64,000 nucleotides of DNA from Shinisaurus crocodilurus (lineage: Eukaryota; Chordata; Lepidosauria; Squamata; Shinisauridae), in the NCBI GenBank assembly GCA_021292165.1, contig CM037880.1:23710051-23774050 (forward strand). Direction: 5' to 3'. The position numbers and the translations under genes were made by a program. The notes under the pieces are model-generated. The model had not been told where the DNA came from and did no database searches. It saw only the letters and a list, made by a program, of their open reading frames with translations. Shown here in pieces: positions 1 to 9,639 of this stretch; position 1 is the first letter of the stretch; each line of letters begins with the position of its first letter.

Positions 1-636
1 TGAATTTTACTTCCTTCCCCTACCTTTTAGGCCTTATCACATCATTTACAAACACTTTAACTCCGTAGCAGAAAATAAATGAAATTCTAGGCTTTTCAAT
101 GAAATGCCTTGATGAAATGGATGGTCCAAAGATCTATATTTAGTTGACTGACTCCTGTTTTTGTAGAAGACATGATAAATGTTTCATGCATATAAACTGA
201 AGATTGATGGATTTAATGATCATACCCTAACTGGTAGAATGCTATTTTGGAATAATTAAATGTTCCATCATTTGCAAGTCTAAATAGTCCATTGTTAACT
301 TGTATTTCTGTCTGTCAACAGGCTCTTCCACTTTGTGAGGGAAATTTATCATTAAAACAATTGAACATACCACCAGAGTGTGTGCATGGGTGGCTAATAA
401 CCCATTTTACAGGACCCTTCTTTGGCTCCATCACTTAGGAAAACTTAATTTATGTATGAATATCTCTCACAAAAGAAACACATGACAGGCATTATTAAGC
501 ATCCCCTTAGTATATATCTCATTTCAAGAGCAAAGTTAGAGCTGTAGTTTGAACTTTAACTAAATGTAATTATAATAACAGCACAAGAAGCTGTAAATTA
601 TGATACAAGAAATTGTCACATCTTTTTCTATTTTAG
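1..636. other. AT-rich apparently single-copy DNA
   Basis: No repeat family, exon or RNA gene is recognisable here. The sequence is AT-rich, with stop codons in all frames. A poly-G run and a short unrelated open frame follow further on, between the first hairpin fragment and the pogo-like element. Confidence 0.5.
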
Positions 637-700
637 GATGCAATCCTAAGCAAGTTTAGACAGAAAAAAAGCCTACAACTCCCAGCATGCCCCAGCCAGC
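637..700 (+). mobile_element. Hairpin MITE family A, left half
   Basis: The block runs from GATGCAATCCTAAGCAAG through TTTAGACAGAAAAAA to CCTACAACTCCCAGCATGCC. The same order of words recurs near 6.5, 6.8, 28.5, 34.5 and 50.4 kb, and at 6.5 kb both arms of a palindrome are present, so this copy is half of a foldback element. It codes for nothing. The CTACAACTCCCAGCATGC segment resembles the ZNF143/SBS promoter motif. The superfamily is unknown; hAT-like is a guess. Confidence 0.7.
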
Positions 701-828
701 ACCTTTAGTTGTTCTTTTTGGGAAGTTTGTATTTCTGCTCTATTTGGAAAGCTAGTGGGTATCTGAACATGTGTGTGAATGGGGGGGGGGGAGATTGTGC
801 GCACCCAATCTCCATGCATTCACTACTA

Positions 829-1084
829 TACAGGCAGTCCCCAGGTTACGAATGAGTTCTGTTTGTAATAATGCCTTTAAGTCGGATTTGTATGTAAGTC
901 GGAACAGCATAGCGTTCTATACATTAAAATCGGCATTTACGCAAATTGCATAAATTACGCAAATTGCATAGTATACTATGCTATGTACTCTACATAAACG
1001 GCATAGTGCCGGGGAACCCAGAAGTCCGTTCTTAAGTATGGGTTGTCTGTAAGTCGGATGTTCTTAACTCGGAGACTGCCTGTA
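829..1084. mobile_element. Tigger/pogo-like MITE with TA target duplication
   Basis: The element spans 831-1082 between TA dinucleotides. The left end CAGGCAGTCCCCAGGTTACG and the right end, which reads CAGGCAGTCTCCGAGTTAAG in reverse complement, form terminal inverted repeats. The middle is AT-rich and partly palindromic (GCAAATTGCATA repeated, then its reverse). TA duplication and TIRs of this style are typical of Tc1/mariner-Tigger non-autonomous elements. No transposase frame is present. An internal CCGGGGAACCCAGAAGTCCG segment resembles the core of the GC-rich foldback family near 15-17 kb. Confidence 0.75.
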
Positions 1085-1237
1085 TTTACAAGTGTCCCCA
1101 CCAGTACAGTTATCTCTGGAGAGGGCTCTCTCTACACAACCTGGAACTCTTAAAGCAGAGTTTTTGATTGTGTGGGGAAAAAACCCTTTAAGCATATAGC
1201 TGTATACACAGGGAGTCTTGTAGACACTGTAGTGAAT

Positions 1238-1321
1238 GGGTTGTATCCAATATTAGTCCTACTTAGAGTGGACCCATTGAAATGAGTGGGACTTAAGTTA
1301 GACTATCATTGGATACAACCC
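1238..1321. repeat. Palindromic short element
   Basis: GGGTTGTATCCAATATTAGT on the left pairs with the reverse complement of the right end (ATCATTGGATACAACCC). The centre reads CCCATTGAAATGAGTGGGAC. It is a foldback element of under 100 bp. A related, more diverged copy may lie near 59.03-59.17 kb (GTTGGATCCAGACTTAGAC ... GGTCTGTATCCAAATCC). Confidence 0.6.
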
Positions 1322-2205
1322 AAAGTTTAGAGGTCAGACATATGTGATTCCAGCCTTTCCCCTCCATGCTTTCAAATAGCATCCAAATGGGGCTATTGTC
1401 ATCTAAACACTAAGGTAGAATCAGACCTATATAGATGAAGAACACTGCTAAAAAAAACGGAAAAAAAAACGAAAAAAAGTCATATTTTGGATATATCATC
1501 TGTTTGTTTTAACTTTATATTTAAATAGATTTTACTTCTCTTAGCAATTTTAATTTCAGCAATTCCAGCAGCAAGAGAACAACAAAAAACAGAGATACTA
1601 TGACTGTAGGATTGCTTCTTGTGTAGAACTTCAGAATCCAAAAGATATTATTTTAGCTCATTCATGAGATAATCTATTTCAGAGCCTCCTGGGACATTTG
1701 CTTAAACCTTGGTGTAAACAGTGAAGAGTGCCTCAGCTGACCCTTGAAAGAGGTGGGAGGGTCACTTGCTGCAACAGTGAACTGAAAGTAAAAGTGTATT
1801 GGCTGAGCTATTAAAAAGATGAATGGCTATTGCTACAATGAGCCTTTATGGAGACTTTGCTTTTAATTACTTTTCTAATCCCAAAGTGTTTTGAAACACT
1901 AAGGTTAGCTTTTAGGTCTCCATTAAATATACGGTTAGAGTGTATCAACTTGGAAACTCTAGTTTCACAATGAAAAAGCATTTTATCATGGAAAATTCTA
2001 ATGTTGCCCATGAATAGGCACAACAAACATTAATGCGGTGAAATAAATATGGGGGTGGGATTAAATAGTTTGGGATGATGGGAGAATCGACTACTTTCTT
2101 TACAGTAAAAGTAATATGTCTTTTCTATAAGCTACTTTACAAAATTACATCTGTTCTCCAAAAGCTTACAATCCCATGCACGCTTAAGAGGTAGAGAGAG
2201 TAAGG
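1322..2205. other. AT-rich single-copy DNA, nothing recognised
   Basis: This stretch has mixed AT-rich composition, an A-rich tract near 1450-1480 and frequent stops in all frames. I see no exon, RNA gene or named repeat. Confidence 0.5.
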
Positions 2206-2278
2206 CTGCAATCCTATATATACTTAGCTGGAAATGTGTCCTATTGAATTCGTTGGGACCTAGTTCGGAGTAAACGTG
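2206..2278. repeat. Copy of the 'GCAATCCTATA ... ACTCAGAAGTAAGCCCC' palindromic repeat
   Basis: This decayed copy reads GCTGCAATCCTATATATACT, then CCTATTGAATTCGTTGGGAC, then GGAGTAAACGTG. Better copies lie at 27.55, 41.46 and 52.49 kb, where ACTCAGAAGTAAGCCCCATT faces its own reverse complement ending in GTATAGGATTGCAG. It is non-coding. Confidence 0.5.
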
Positions 2279-2865
2279 CCGTCACTACATGATGGGTTCA
2301 TGCTACATGTACACCAAAAAAGTATGACTGTAACACGTGTCTGGAAAAGTTTGAAACATCCTTTGGAGTGTATTATGGGTTCACTCATTGGGGAACCATG
2401 ATTGGCTACAGCTCCTTGTTGAGTGTACATCGATGGCAATCCCAGATTTGACTCCGCATAAGGCTGGAAATTGCCCCAAAACATATAGCTATTGCATCAA
2501 TATGATTTCCCCCTGGCAATAGCAAAGCATCTATTTCCTGTTGTGACTAAAGTTGTCCTGTTGTGACTGAACTATGGATCCTCAGGGTTCAACCACCCAT
2601 TGTTTTGTGATCTCAGAGTGGAATGACTGAGGTGATATAATTAAATAGCTAGTACAAGAAGGGTTTGGGTGACTAGTTTATAAATAGATCCAGTCTCAGG
2701 CTTTATTGGCCCTGAAGCGCCAGAGTACCCATAGAACATAGTAAATGGATATTCTTTCCTTACCCATTTGGTACTTCTTCTCGTGGCATCTCCTCCTCCT
2801 TACTATCACCACTGCCTATCACCAACCTACGGTAGAAACTGGACCCAGAATGAGACAGAAAGCAA
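2279..2865. other. Unannotated stretch
   Basis: I recognise nothing here. The short minus-strand frame between about 2260 and 2484 has no family resemblance I can name. Confidence 0.45.
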
Positions 2866-2869
2866 GTTA

Positions 2870-3835
2870 ACGGTGTAGCGGACGGGACCCCTCACTCCAA
2901 AGCCCACACCCTCAATGGGTACTTCGCTCTCACCAAGTGCCACCTTGTATTGGTCACTTCAGACTTTAAGCTGTCTTTTAAAGTTGCGTTAGCCGACTAT
3001 GTGTCTTAGGTCTTATATGTAGCTGTTCACCCACGTTTGTTTGTCTTTATTAAGCAGTTTGTTTTATTTGATTACTTGAAGTAGGGTGCCCCTCCATTAA
3101 TTCACTTCTTACTTTCCTGTCACCAGTCAGACTCTGGAGAATTAGAACTTTGAATAAAAAGGTTGGTTTATTGTTCTAACAAAGTCTCTAAACTGATATT
3201 CAACTCAGGAACAGATAACTTTGAATTTTCAACAGTTACATTTAAACTTGTTCTTTGCTTAGATTCAGGTTAAAGGCAGGCAGATGTTATACAGTGCTCT
3301 TTGTATCAATTTGGCTTGGTTACTTGAAAGTTACAGTATCAGACTAGGGAACTTAACTGTCCCTCACACTAGTCCAGAGTTTCTCCTTCTTCGTCAGACA
3401 GAAAGTCCTTCACTCCCTAAGTGGAGACTCCTGTGAATTGTTCTACACTAACACCTTCACGTTTGCTTTCTCACAACTTAGTACTAGATTTCCTGTCTGA
3501 ACTCTTCTCTTCAGTACCACCTTTCCCTGCCGACTCTACTAACCTCCCACTCCCTCTCTCACTCCAACCCACTCTCTTCCCCAACTGACAACCAACAACC
3601 CTTAACTGTCAGCTCCCTGGGGTTCTATGCTCTCGGCCTCAGCCAATCAGAGCCTCTGGAATGTTCAGCTTGGCCCCTCCCTGGGCTTCTGCCTGTCACT
3701 CCGCCACAAACGGCAATCTCTTTTAGGCATTTTATAGGTTTGAGCATGTACACTAGGCTAAATGATGGTGACAGTGGCCTGTAGAAGTGTTTTCTATATC
3801 TCTGGTTGGTGGTGGACCCCCTGCCTGTCACTGAT
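2870..3835 (-). repeat. Possible solo LTR or LTR-like Pol II unit
   Basis: Read on the minus strand, this block has a TATA-like CCTATAAAATGCC near 3745, a CCAAT-type word (CAGCCAATCAG on the plus strand, about 3643-3653), and some 570 bp further on an AATAAA signal (GGTTTATTGTTC on the plus strand, about 3168-3179) followed by a T-rich/CA-rich end. That order resembles an LTR (U3-R-U5). I did not find matching TG...CA ends with a target duplication, nor any gag or pol sequence. It could instead be another repeat or a decayed promoter. Confidence 0.3.
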
Positions 3836-3994
3836 ATGAGATTAAAAATAGTTGGGGGGGGTTAGTCTGAATTAGCCACTTAATCTAAGGATCATTTGCT
3901 CCATAAGTGAATTCCACAGTTTCTTATTCACACTTCCTTGCTCAGTAATGCAGTTAACTCTGGGACTGCTAACTATAAACCAGTAGTGAGGAAT

Positions 3995-4135
3995 ATATAT
4001 ATATTTGGCCAAAGTGTCAGATTCCATTTTGGAGAAGCTCTCAGGGGCTGCATTCCAGTGGTAGGTGGGCCCAAAGACAAAAGTGGGCAGGACCACAGGC
4101 AAAAGTGGAAAGGGCTGAAAAAATCCACCCCCACC
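3995..4135 (+). mobile_element. Fragment of a hAT-like element related to 35.6 kb
   Basis: The words AGATTCCATTTTGGAGAAGC, TCTCAGGGGCTGCATTCC and GGTGGGCCCAAAGACAAAAG match, in order, those at 35645-35720. Only the inner-left part is present and no ends can be defined. Confidence 0.5.
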
Positions 4136-4169
4136 CCCAATTCTATTGTTACTTATTTATAGTAGAAAG

Positions 4170-4420
4170 CATGTCTACTCAGAAGTAAGCATGAGCAGTA
4201 TGTCCACTCACAGATAAACACATCAAGCCTCGGGATGTCTACTCAGGAGTAAGTATGCAGGACTAAATCACTCAGCAGCACTTTCAAATAGCTTCCTAAA
4301 TATCAAGCATATGCATGTCTATTCAAAAGCAAGCATGACCAATATGGCTGCTTACAAGTAGGTAGAGCAAGCCTCTGCATGTGTACTCACAAATAAGCAG
4401 GGCAAGTCTTTGCAGGACAA
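4170..4420 (+). repeat. Decayed tandem array of about 32-bp units
   Basis: Six related units follow one another: ATGTCTACTCAGAAGTAAGC, ATGTCCACTCACAGATAAAC, ATGTCTACTCAGGAGTAAGT, ATGTCTATTCAAAAGCAAGC, ATGGCTGCTTACAAGTAGGT and ATGTGTACTCACAAATAAGC, most ending in a GCAAGCCTC- or AGCAGT-like word. A non-matching spacer of about 50 bp lies in the middle. The unit resembles the ACTCAGAAGTAAGC arm of the palindromic repeat seen elsewhere, so the array may have grown from one such arm. Confidence 0.6.
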
Positions 4421-4439
4421 GGCTCAGAAGGAAGCAAGA

Positions 4440-5450
4440 ATCAGACTGAATCACTTATTGTACACTAAGAATCTTAATCAGAGTTAAATAAACAAATGAT
4501 TGTTATTGGTACACGTGGGTAGGCCAAGTTGGAAACGGAGGCAAGAAAATAAGTTGGAGTCTAATTATGTTCAGGCTCTCTTCCTAACCTTTATTCTACT
4601 TCATGCATAGATATCCTCATGGATCATTTGAAGAAGTCCGGAACTGAAATAAACTAAGGGATTGCTTCTGCAAATAAATCCTAAGTCAGCTACATGACTG
4701 TAGTGTATAATACATTAGTATGATGGAAACTTTTAAGTTCAGTAAGGACATTTATATGAATAGAATGAGTCAAACTATCTTCATAGTTGGACATTTAGCT
4801 GATAAATATTTTGTAGGTTTTATGGAGGATATGGATCTTAAGAGGGGTTAATAAAAGGCACAAATTTTGAAAGTAGCAAATTTTCATGTTCCAACAAATC
4901 CATCAAAATTATTTTCAGGACATAAACATGAATAATTTAAGCTCATCAGGACAAGCTTCCAGTTTAATAAGTTCGTAAGGTGTTGAAGCTAACAATTTAT
5001 TACAGGGCCTTTAGCTAATTTGGTATCATTAATTTTAAAAATATCTTTGCGCAAACTTTCTGTTTATATATTCCCTTTAAATTAAGATGAGACTGATTTG
5101 TATAACATTCTTTTAATTGATTCCAAAGGGGAATGCACATAGTAGAATATGCTGACTGAGTTTAGAAAACTCTACTCCCATCATTCAGCAACCTTTTTTT
5201 TTATTGACAAGTTGCTGTGCAGTGCTAAAAATCTGAATAAAAAATTTCTTAATAGTCCTGATAATTGTTATAAGTCCCTACCTAACGTCTCATGGACAAC
5301 AGATGTTAACTAAGGCTTGGAGCTTTAGAAGGCATTAAGGGAGTCAGGTGCCCAAATTCAGTGGGGTTTTAACTGGAATTAGGGAAATTTGTTGTATAAA
5401 TTGTATACATGAAGTAAAACCATAATGCATAACTATTGTATCAATTCATC
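4440..5450. other. AT-rich single-copy DNA
   Basis: About 1 kb of AT-rich sequence has no recognisable repeat, exon or RNA gene. It ends at the 5' truncation of the L1 fragment. Confidence 0.5.
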
Positions 5451-5454
5451 ATAT

Positions 5455-6135
5455 TCAATATACATAATTATCTTATGCTGGAGGGGGTGCGGAGACCTAG
5501 GTACATATTTCCATCATTGATGGACTTGCCCATTCGCTCAACTTTGGGGGGGAGAGATTGAAAATGAAATTAACAAAATTACTAATCAATCAATTAAACT
5601 TGATCCAGGCCTTGCATTATTTAATTTGTGTAATGAATTTAACATCAAATATTAGCAAAAAGATTTTATTTCTTTTGTTGTTGTTGTTGTTGTTGGCGGC
5701 TGCTAGACAAGTTTTGGCCCAAAATTGGAGAGGGAATAGATTCCCTAATTTGAGTGACTGGTATGGGAGAGTGTGGAATTTCATTTGGCTTTATTGGATA
5801 AACTGACCCAGCAAGTTAGGCATTCAAAGGACCAAGTAGACATTGATAAATTTGAATCTACATGGTCATCATTCATCAATTTCATAGATCGGGAAGGAGA
5901 TGGACTTCAGCCTGTGCCGGTGACACACAGTAAGATATGGACAAGTTTACTCAGCTCCATAAGATCTTTGCTCTCATTTTTATGTACTTTTTTTGCCTTG
6001 AGATTTCTTCTCTTTGGAAAAGTATTTTCAAGCACTCAGCATATTTGGCATTAACAGCACTTATCTATGTGTTTACTTGTTTTATAGTTGCTTGTTTGTC
6101 TAATTACTTGTATACTTTTGTATATATGTATATAT
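5455..6135 (+). mobile_element. LINE-1 3' end: ORF2 C-terminal remnant
   Basis: Translation across frames gives the cysteine-rich C-terminal stretch typical of L1 ORF2 (a CWRG...GTYFHHWWTCPF-like string near 5480-5540), then AARQVLAQNWRGNRFPNLSD and DWYGRVWNFIW near 5700-5790, and then LDKLTQQVRHSKDQVDIDKF. In L1 elements this region follows the reverse transcriptase. The frame is broken at about 5640-5680 (a stop and a TTG repeat) and shifts again near 5775. The copy is 5'-truncated and dead. A TATATA-rich tail follows near 6120-6180. Confidence 0.8.
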
Positions 6136-6139
6136 AAAT

Positions 6140-6510
6140 ATATAGATATAGAAATATACACATACATACACATACATCATAATCATCATCATATCAGAAC
6201 ACAGTAATAGACAAACCCCAAATACATGAAATGGTATCTTCTATTTAATGTATAATATAATTCATAAGCACAGCACATATTTCCTTATGATTCCTTATCT
6301 CATTTCTTTTCATCTATGCTATCAGTTCATGTAATGCCATGTATTGTCACATCAGCAGCCTTCACAAACTATGGATCAATGGCCAGAGTATTCTTATCTT
6401 TCCATGCTTGCAACACCATTCCCTCTTCAACCAATGCAGCTCACACAGTGGTGCCTCTCTAATGAATCATCATAGAGCCTTTCTTTGAAAATGCCCCTGA
6501 AATTCATCCA
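6140..6510. other. Unannotated spacer
   Basis: The stretch starts with a TA/CATA-rich tail after the L1 fragment and continues into sequence in which I recognise no gene or repeat. Confidence 0.4.
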
Positions 6511-6512
6511 CT

Positions 6513-6624
6513 AAGGGCACAATCCTAGGCATGTTTAGACAGAAAAAAGGCCTACAACTCCCTGGCTGGGGCATGCTGGGAGTAGGCCTTTTCTCTGTCT
6601 AAACTTGCATAGGATTGTGCCTTA
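6513..6624. mobile_element. Hairpin MITE family A, near-complete palindrome
   Basis: AAGGGCACAATCCTAGGCAT on the left faces ATAGGATTGTGCCTTAA on the right. Both arms carry TTTAGACAGAAAAAAGGCC or its reverse and part of the CTACAACTCCCAGCATGC motif. The centre is CCCTGGCTGGGGCATGCTGG. It is about 112 bp, non-coding, and can fold into one long hairpin. It is the best copy in the window for defining the family ends. Confidence 0.8.
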
Positions 6625-6759
6625 AGTCAATCACGATTTGTTGCTGTTTCATGACACCCAGAATCAGCCTAAGGTGGCCTCTTCACTCTTCCCAATGGTA
6701 GGGTCTGCTCTGTTGTCTACTCAAACAGGCAGCAACTGGTAAAGTAAACATACTTTAAA

Positions 6760-6841
6760 GGGGCAATCCTATGCATGTTTAGACAGAAAAAAGGCCTACA
6801 ACTCCCAGCATGCCTCTGTCTAAACATGCATTGGATTGCCC

Positions 6842-6842
<1 letters not shown>
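6760..6842. mobile_element. Hairpin MITE family A, internally shortened
   Basis: GGGCAATCCTATGCATGTTT on the left and AACATGCATTGGATTGCCC on the right are inverted repeats. The centre retains one CCTACAACTCCCAGCATGCC motif (6795-6814). It lies only 135 bp from another family A copy and is followed directly by a GAT microsatellite. Confidence 0.8.

Positions 6843-6873
<31 letters not shown>
6842..6873 (+). repeat. (GAT)n microsatellite
   Basis: About ten GAT units abut the right end of the hairpin MITE and are followed by GGCGGCGGCC. Confidence 0.9.
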
Positions 6874-6943
6874 GCGGCGGCCAGAAACTTGTTTCCAAAA
6901 TCCAGCAAGCAATCTGGCATTGCCACAACATGTTGACAACTTG

Positions 6944-7113
6944 ATTTCATAGATCATAGAGTTGGAAGGAGCCTACAAGGCTATCGAGTCCAACCCCCTG
7001 CTCAATGCAGGAAACTAGAGGAGGGGTCTCCCATCCAAGTAATAACCAGGCTTGACCCTGCTTAGCTTTCCACACTCAGACAAGCTGAGCCAGCGTAAGC
7101 CACAGGCCTGTAT
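6944..7113 (-). mobile_element. 5S-rRNA-derived SINE with CR1-type tail, copy 1
   Basis: On the minus strand the element starts in CAGGCCTGTGGCTTACGCTG and continues with GTCTGAGTGTGGAAAGCTAA and GCAGGG, matching the 3' half of eukaryotic 5S rRNA (GAAGCTAAGCAGGGT and the TACTTGGATGGGAGACC block, here slightly decayed). It ends with the sequence ...GAGCAGGGGGTTGGACTCGA..., CTCCTTCCAACTCTATGATC and TATG repeats, as at the 3' end of CR1 LINEs. This copy lies directly after the family A MITE and microsatellite. See also 35021-35215 and 44810-44978. Confidence 0.8.
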
Positions 7114-7553
7114 ACTGACACCATTTCAGAGAAGTAGTTTTAAAAACTTCCTTCTAGATAAATATGCTTGAGATCAAAGTGCAAACTTTACTTTCATGCT
7201 ACAACAAGACCATAATCTGTTGTACTCACTCAGTGTTAGCATTTGTGCCTTAACAGGCTGCCCACCCCTATTAAATCTTTTTTTATATATCGGGGGGGGG
7301 GGGGACTCTATGCATTAAACCCTACTGCATGAACAGAGATCTTGCTTATATACTTTTAGCTAGCCCCCAAATCCCCTTGTTGCTGAGACAGAGAGTAAGC
7401 TCCAAAGAAACCAACTTAACACTTTTTTTGTGTGCAGGAGTGTAGAAGTGTTTACACTCCACTCCAAAACTGTTCACTCTGCCTCTTCCAAACACCCTTG
7501 CACGGAAATAGCAGTAATAAAAAAACTGCTGTTTGAGAACAGATTCCTGACAA
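7114..7553. other. Unannotated stretch with a poly-G run
   Basis: Apparently single-copy sequence with a G tract near 7292-7303. I recognise no gene or repeat. Confidence 0.45.
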
Positions 7554-7882
7554 GTTAGAAGTAAGGTGGCCAGGTGTCCTACTTTACCGAAGACAGTCCT
7601 CTAATTTGGGGAGCTGGCAGAGGACAGTCCTCTATTTGAAGGCGCCCTCTATTTGATGGGCTGTCCAGTCCAAGTCTGGTTTAAAGATAAAGAACCGTAA
7701 GAAGGTAGAGCAGTGGGGGTCTTGAAGTTGCCCATCAACAGTTAACCGTTGGCACATAGGTCACCTGGTCTTCCCAACTATGGTGAGATGTATTGCATTT
7801 AGTTATTGCTTCTACATTTGCAACTATGTGAATCTTAAGCAAATTGGTGTCCTGTTTTGTTCTCTTTTTTGGTGATGCATTT

Positions 7883-7913
<31 letters not shown>

Positions 7914-7943
7914 TGATGTGTAAGTGGCCACCCTAGTTAGAAG
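7554..7943 (+). mobile_element. hAT-like non-autonomous element D with perfect 8-bp duplication
   Basis: The element spans 7562-7935. GTTAGAAG flanks it at 7554-7561 and 7936-7943. The ends TAAGGTGGCCA and TGGCCACCCTA form the terminal inverted repeat. The 8-bp duplication is diagnostic of the hAT superfamily (and a few others). Inside are GTCCTCTATTTGAAGG and TCCAAGTCTGGTTTAAAGAT, which recur at 28.3-28.8 kb and, reversed, at 42.5-43.8 kb. A CA microsatellite (7886-7913) lies near the right end. No transposase frame is present. Confidence 0.88.
7886..7913 (+). repeat. (CA)n microsatellite
   Basis: Perfect CA repeat inside hAT-like element D. At the matching place of the 28-kb copy there is a GAT repeat instead. 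Confidence 0.95.
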
Positions 7944-8184
7944 GTTTAGGAGGCATGACACTGAAGGGTGCGGGGGGGTGATGAATTAGAGGTAACAAGA
8001 GAGCAAGCCAGACCTGGAAGCTTTTATAGGAGTCAGAGAGTATCACATGACCAGTTCTGGCCTCTTGCTGCCAAGGAGGCTTCTTTGTTGGGCCAACCCT
8101 GAAGTCCTCTCCTTTGGCCAGAGTTGGTGATGGCACACAGACTGAGTTCCTGTCTGATATCTTTCAAATCATAGCTTTAGGATT

Positions 8185-8365
8185 TGGAGTACTCTTGTAC
8201 TAAAGCGCAATAAAATGTTTGTTGTCAGCATGCAGTGGTTTCCAGCTTTGCTTCTTCATTCAAGGGACATCTCCTGGTACCACGAAATTCTTGAATTAAG
8301 AGCCAGTGTTGAGAACATTTGCATGCTAACAATACTTCATTGAGCTTTAGTACAAGAATACTCCA
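8185..8365. mobile_element. Inverted-repeat element of about 180 bp
   Basis: TGGAGTACTCTTGTACTAAAGC (8185-8206, first 20 bases TGGAGTACTCTTGTACTAAA) faces its near-exact reverse complement GCTTTAGTACAAGAATACTC at 8344-8363, with one mismatch. The interior holds a weaker inner hairpin (TCATTCAAGG ... TTCTTGAATTAAG). Target duplications are not clear. It is probably a MITE of unknown superfamily and is not repeated elsewhere in the window. Confidence 0.6.
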
Positions 8366-8485
8366 TCTTGGTTCACCTTCCAGCTTGTTCCCCAGCATTT
8401 CCCCTCTATAGCTGGCCACACACCTTCATTCCTAATCTGTTTCTGGTTGTCCTTTCAGCCCATCTCTTAATAGAGCGGCCTCTCC

Positions 8486-8613
8486 CACACTGGTGCCCTC
8501 CAGATGTGTTGGAATGTAACTCACAGAATTCCCAACCAGCATGGTCAATGGTCATGACGGCTGAGAATGCTGGGAGTTGCAGAACAACACATCTGGAGGA
8601 CACCAGGGTGGTG
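8486..8613. mobile_element. Palindromic hAT-like MITE family C, copy 1
   Basis: The left arm reads CTGGTGCCCTCCAGATGTGT, and the right arm, CATCTGGAGGACACCAGGG, is its inverse. The interior has TGCTGGGAGTTGCAG, part of the CTACAACTCCCAGCA motif in reverse. It belongs with the copies at 9335, 12704 and 31906. Target duplications are not readable here. Confidence 0.7.
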
Positions 8614-9334
8614 AAGCTATATTAGAGCCTCACCTTCACAGGACTGACTGGGCGCCGGGGTGTGTGTGTGTTGTAGTCCATGATACCTGGTCTTGAGGAT
8701 AACATTTGGAGTAACTCACTGCTCATGCTTAATTCCCTCCACAAAGCAGTTAATCGCTTAAACTAGCATTTAAGGCTATGCAGTCTCACACATTTCTGTA
8801 AGCATTGTGACTTGAGAGTGTGTGTAGTGTCATGGGAGCCAGATGGTTACTTGATGTGATTCCCAGTTGGGTCTTATGACTATGATTTGTTTATCAGTCT
8901 CCACCACACCATTCCCTTTTGAAAGCAAGGTTCAGGGTCCCTTCTCTCACCCAGTTATCTTCCAAAATAAGGGACAGCAGACTCAAGTCAGCCTGGAATA
9001 TAAACACACTGCTTTATGACCACTTTGTACATTCCAAAATCAAGCCCCAGCATTCAAACTAGGTTCCAGGGCTGAGTCCTAGCACAGTTCTAACCCTGTT
9101 GCTGCTGTGATCATCATGTGGTGGTAGGAGCAGCATGAGGTGCAGCACCATCTAGATTTGTGCAGCAAGATCCTAATCATGCTGTTTACTCAGAAAGAAG
9201 TACCACTGAGGCCAAGATCACAGATGCATCTTAAAGCACTTTAATAATCACCTGGAAATCTTTTCCTGCCCCAACTAATGTGTATTACCCCACCCATCAC
9301 AAGCTATGTGATTTCTTTTTCAAATGTCTCTAAA

Positions 9335-9475
9335 CCCCAAGGATGTGGAACCTGTGGCCCTCCAGATGTTGTTAGGCTATAACTTCTACCATCCCTGACC
9401 ATTGGCCATGCTGGCTGGGACTTAAGTGAATTGGAATCCAACAACATCTGGAGGGCCACGGGTTCCCCACCCCTG
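9335..9475. mobile_element. Palindromic hAT-like MITE family C, copy 2
   Basis: GTGGAACCTGTGGCCCTCCA and AGATGTTGTTAGGCTATAAC on the left mirror CAACATCTGGAGGGCCACGG and GTTCCCCACCCCTG on the right. The centre CATTGGCCATGCTGGCTGGG is shared with other copies. Two spurious open frames run through the hairpin. Confidence 0.8.
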
Positions 9476-9639
9476 CTATATCCCCTCCAGCAGTGCAAGC
9501 AAAAACACTGCCCTACTTGCCAAATCTGCATTGAAACTATCTGCACGGGTATCCTTCTCTCAGTTCTCACCCAGCCTAGTGCCAACAGCAGAGAGCAGAG
9601 AGGAGATAGTCAGGGAAGTCTACATGAGCAAAACTGACA

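Noticed and set aside
4170..4420. CRISPR-like array
   Set aside because: Units of about 32 bp are adjacent and diverged, without unique spacers of constant length, and the DNA is vertebrate. It is a decayed minisatellite.
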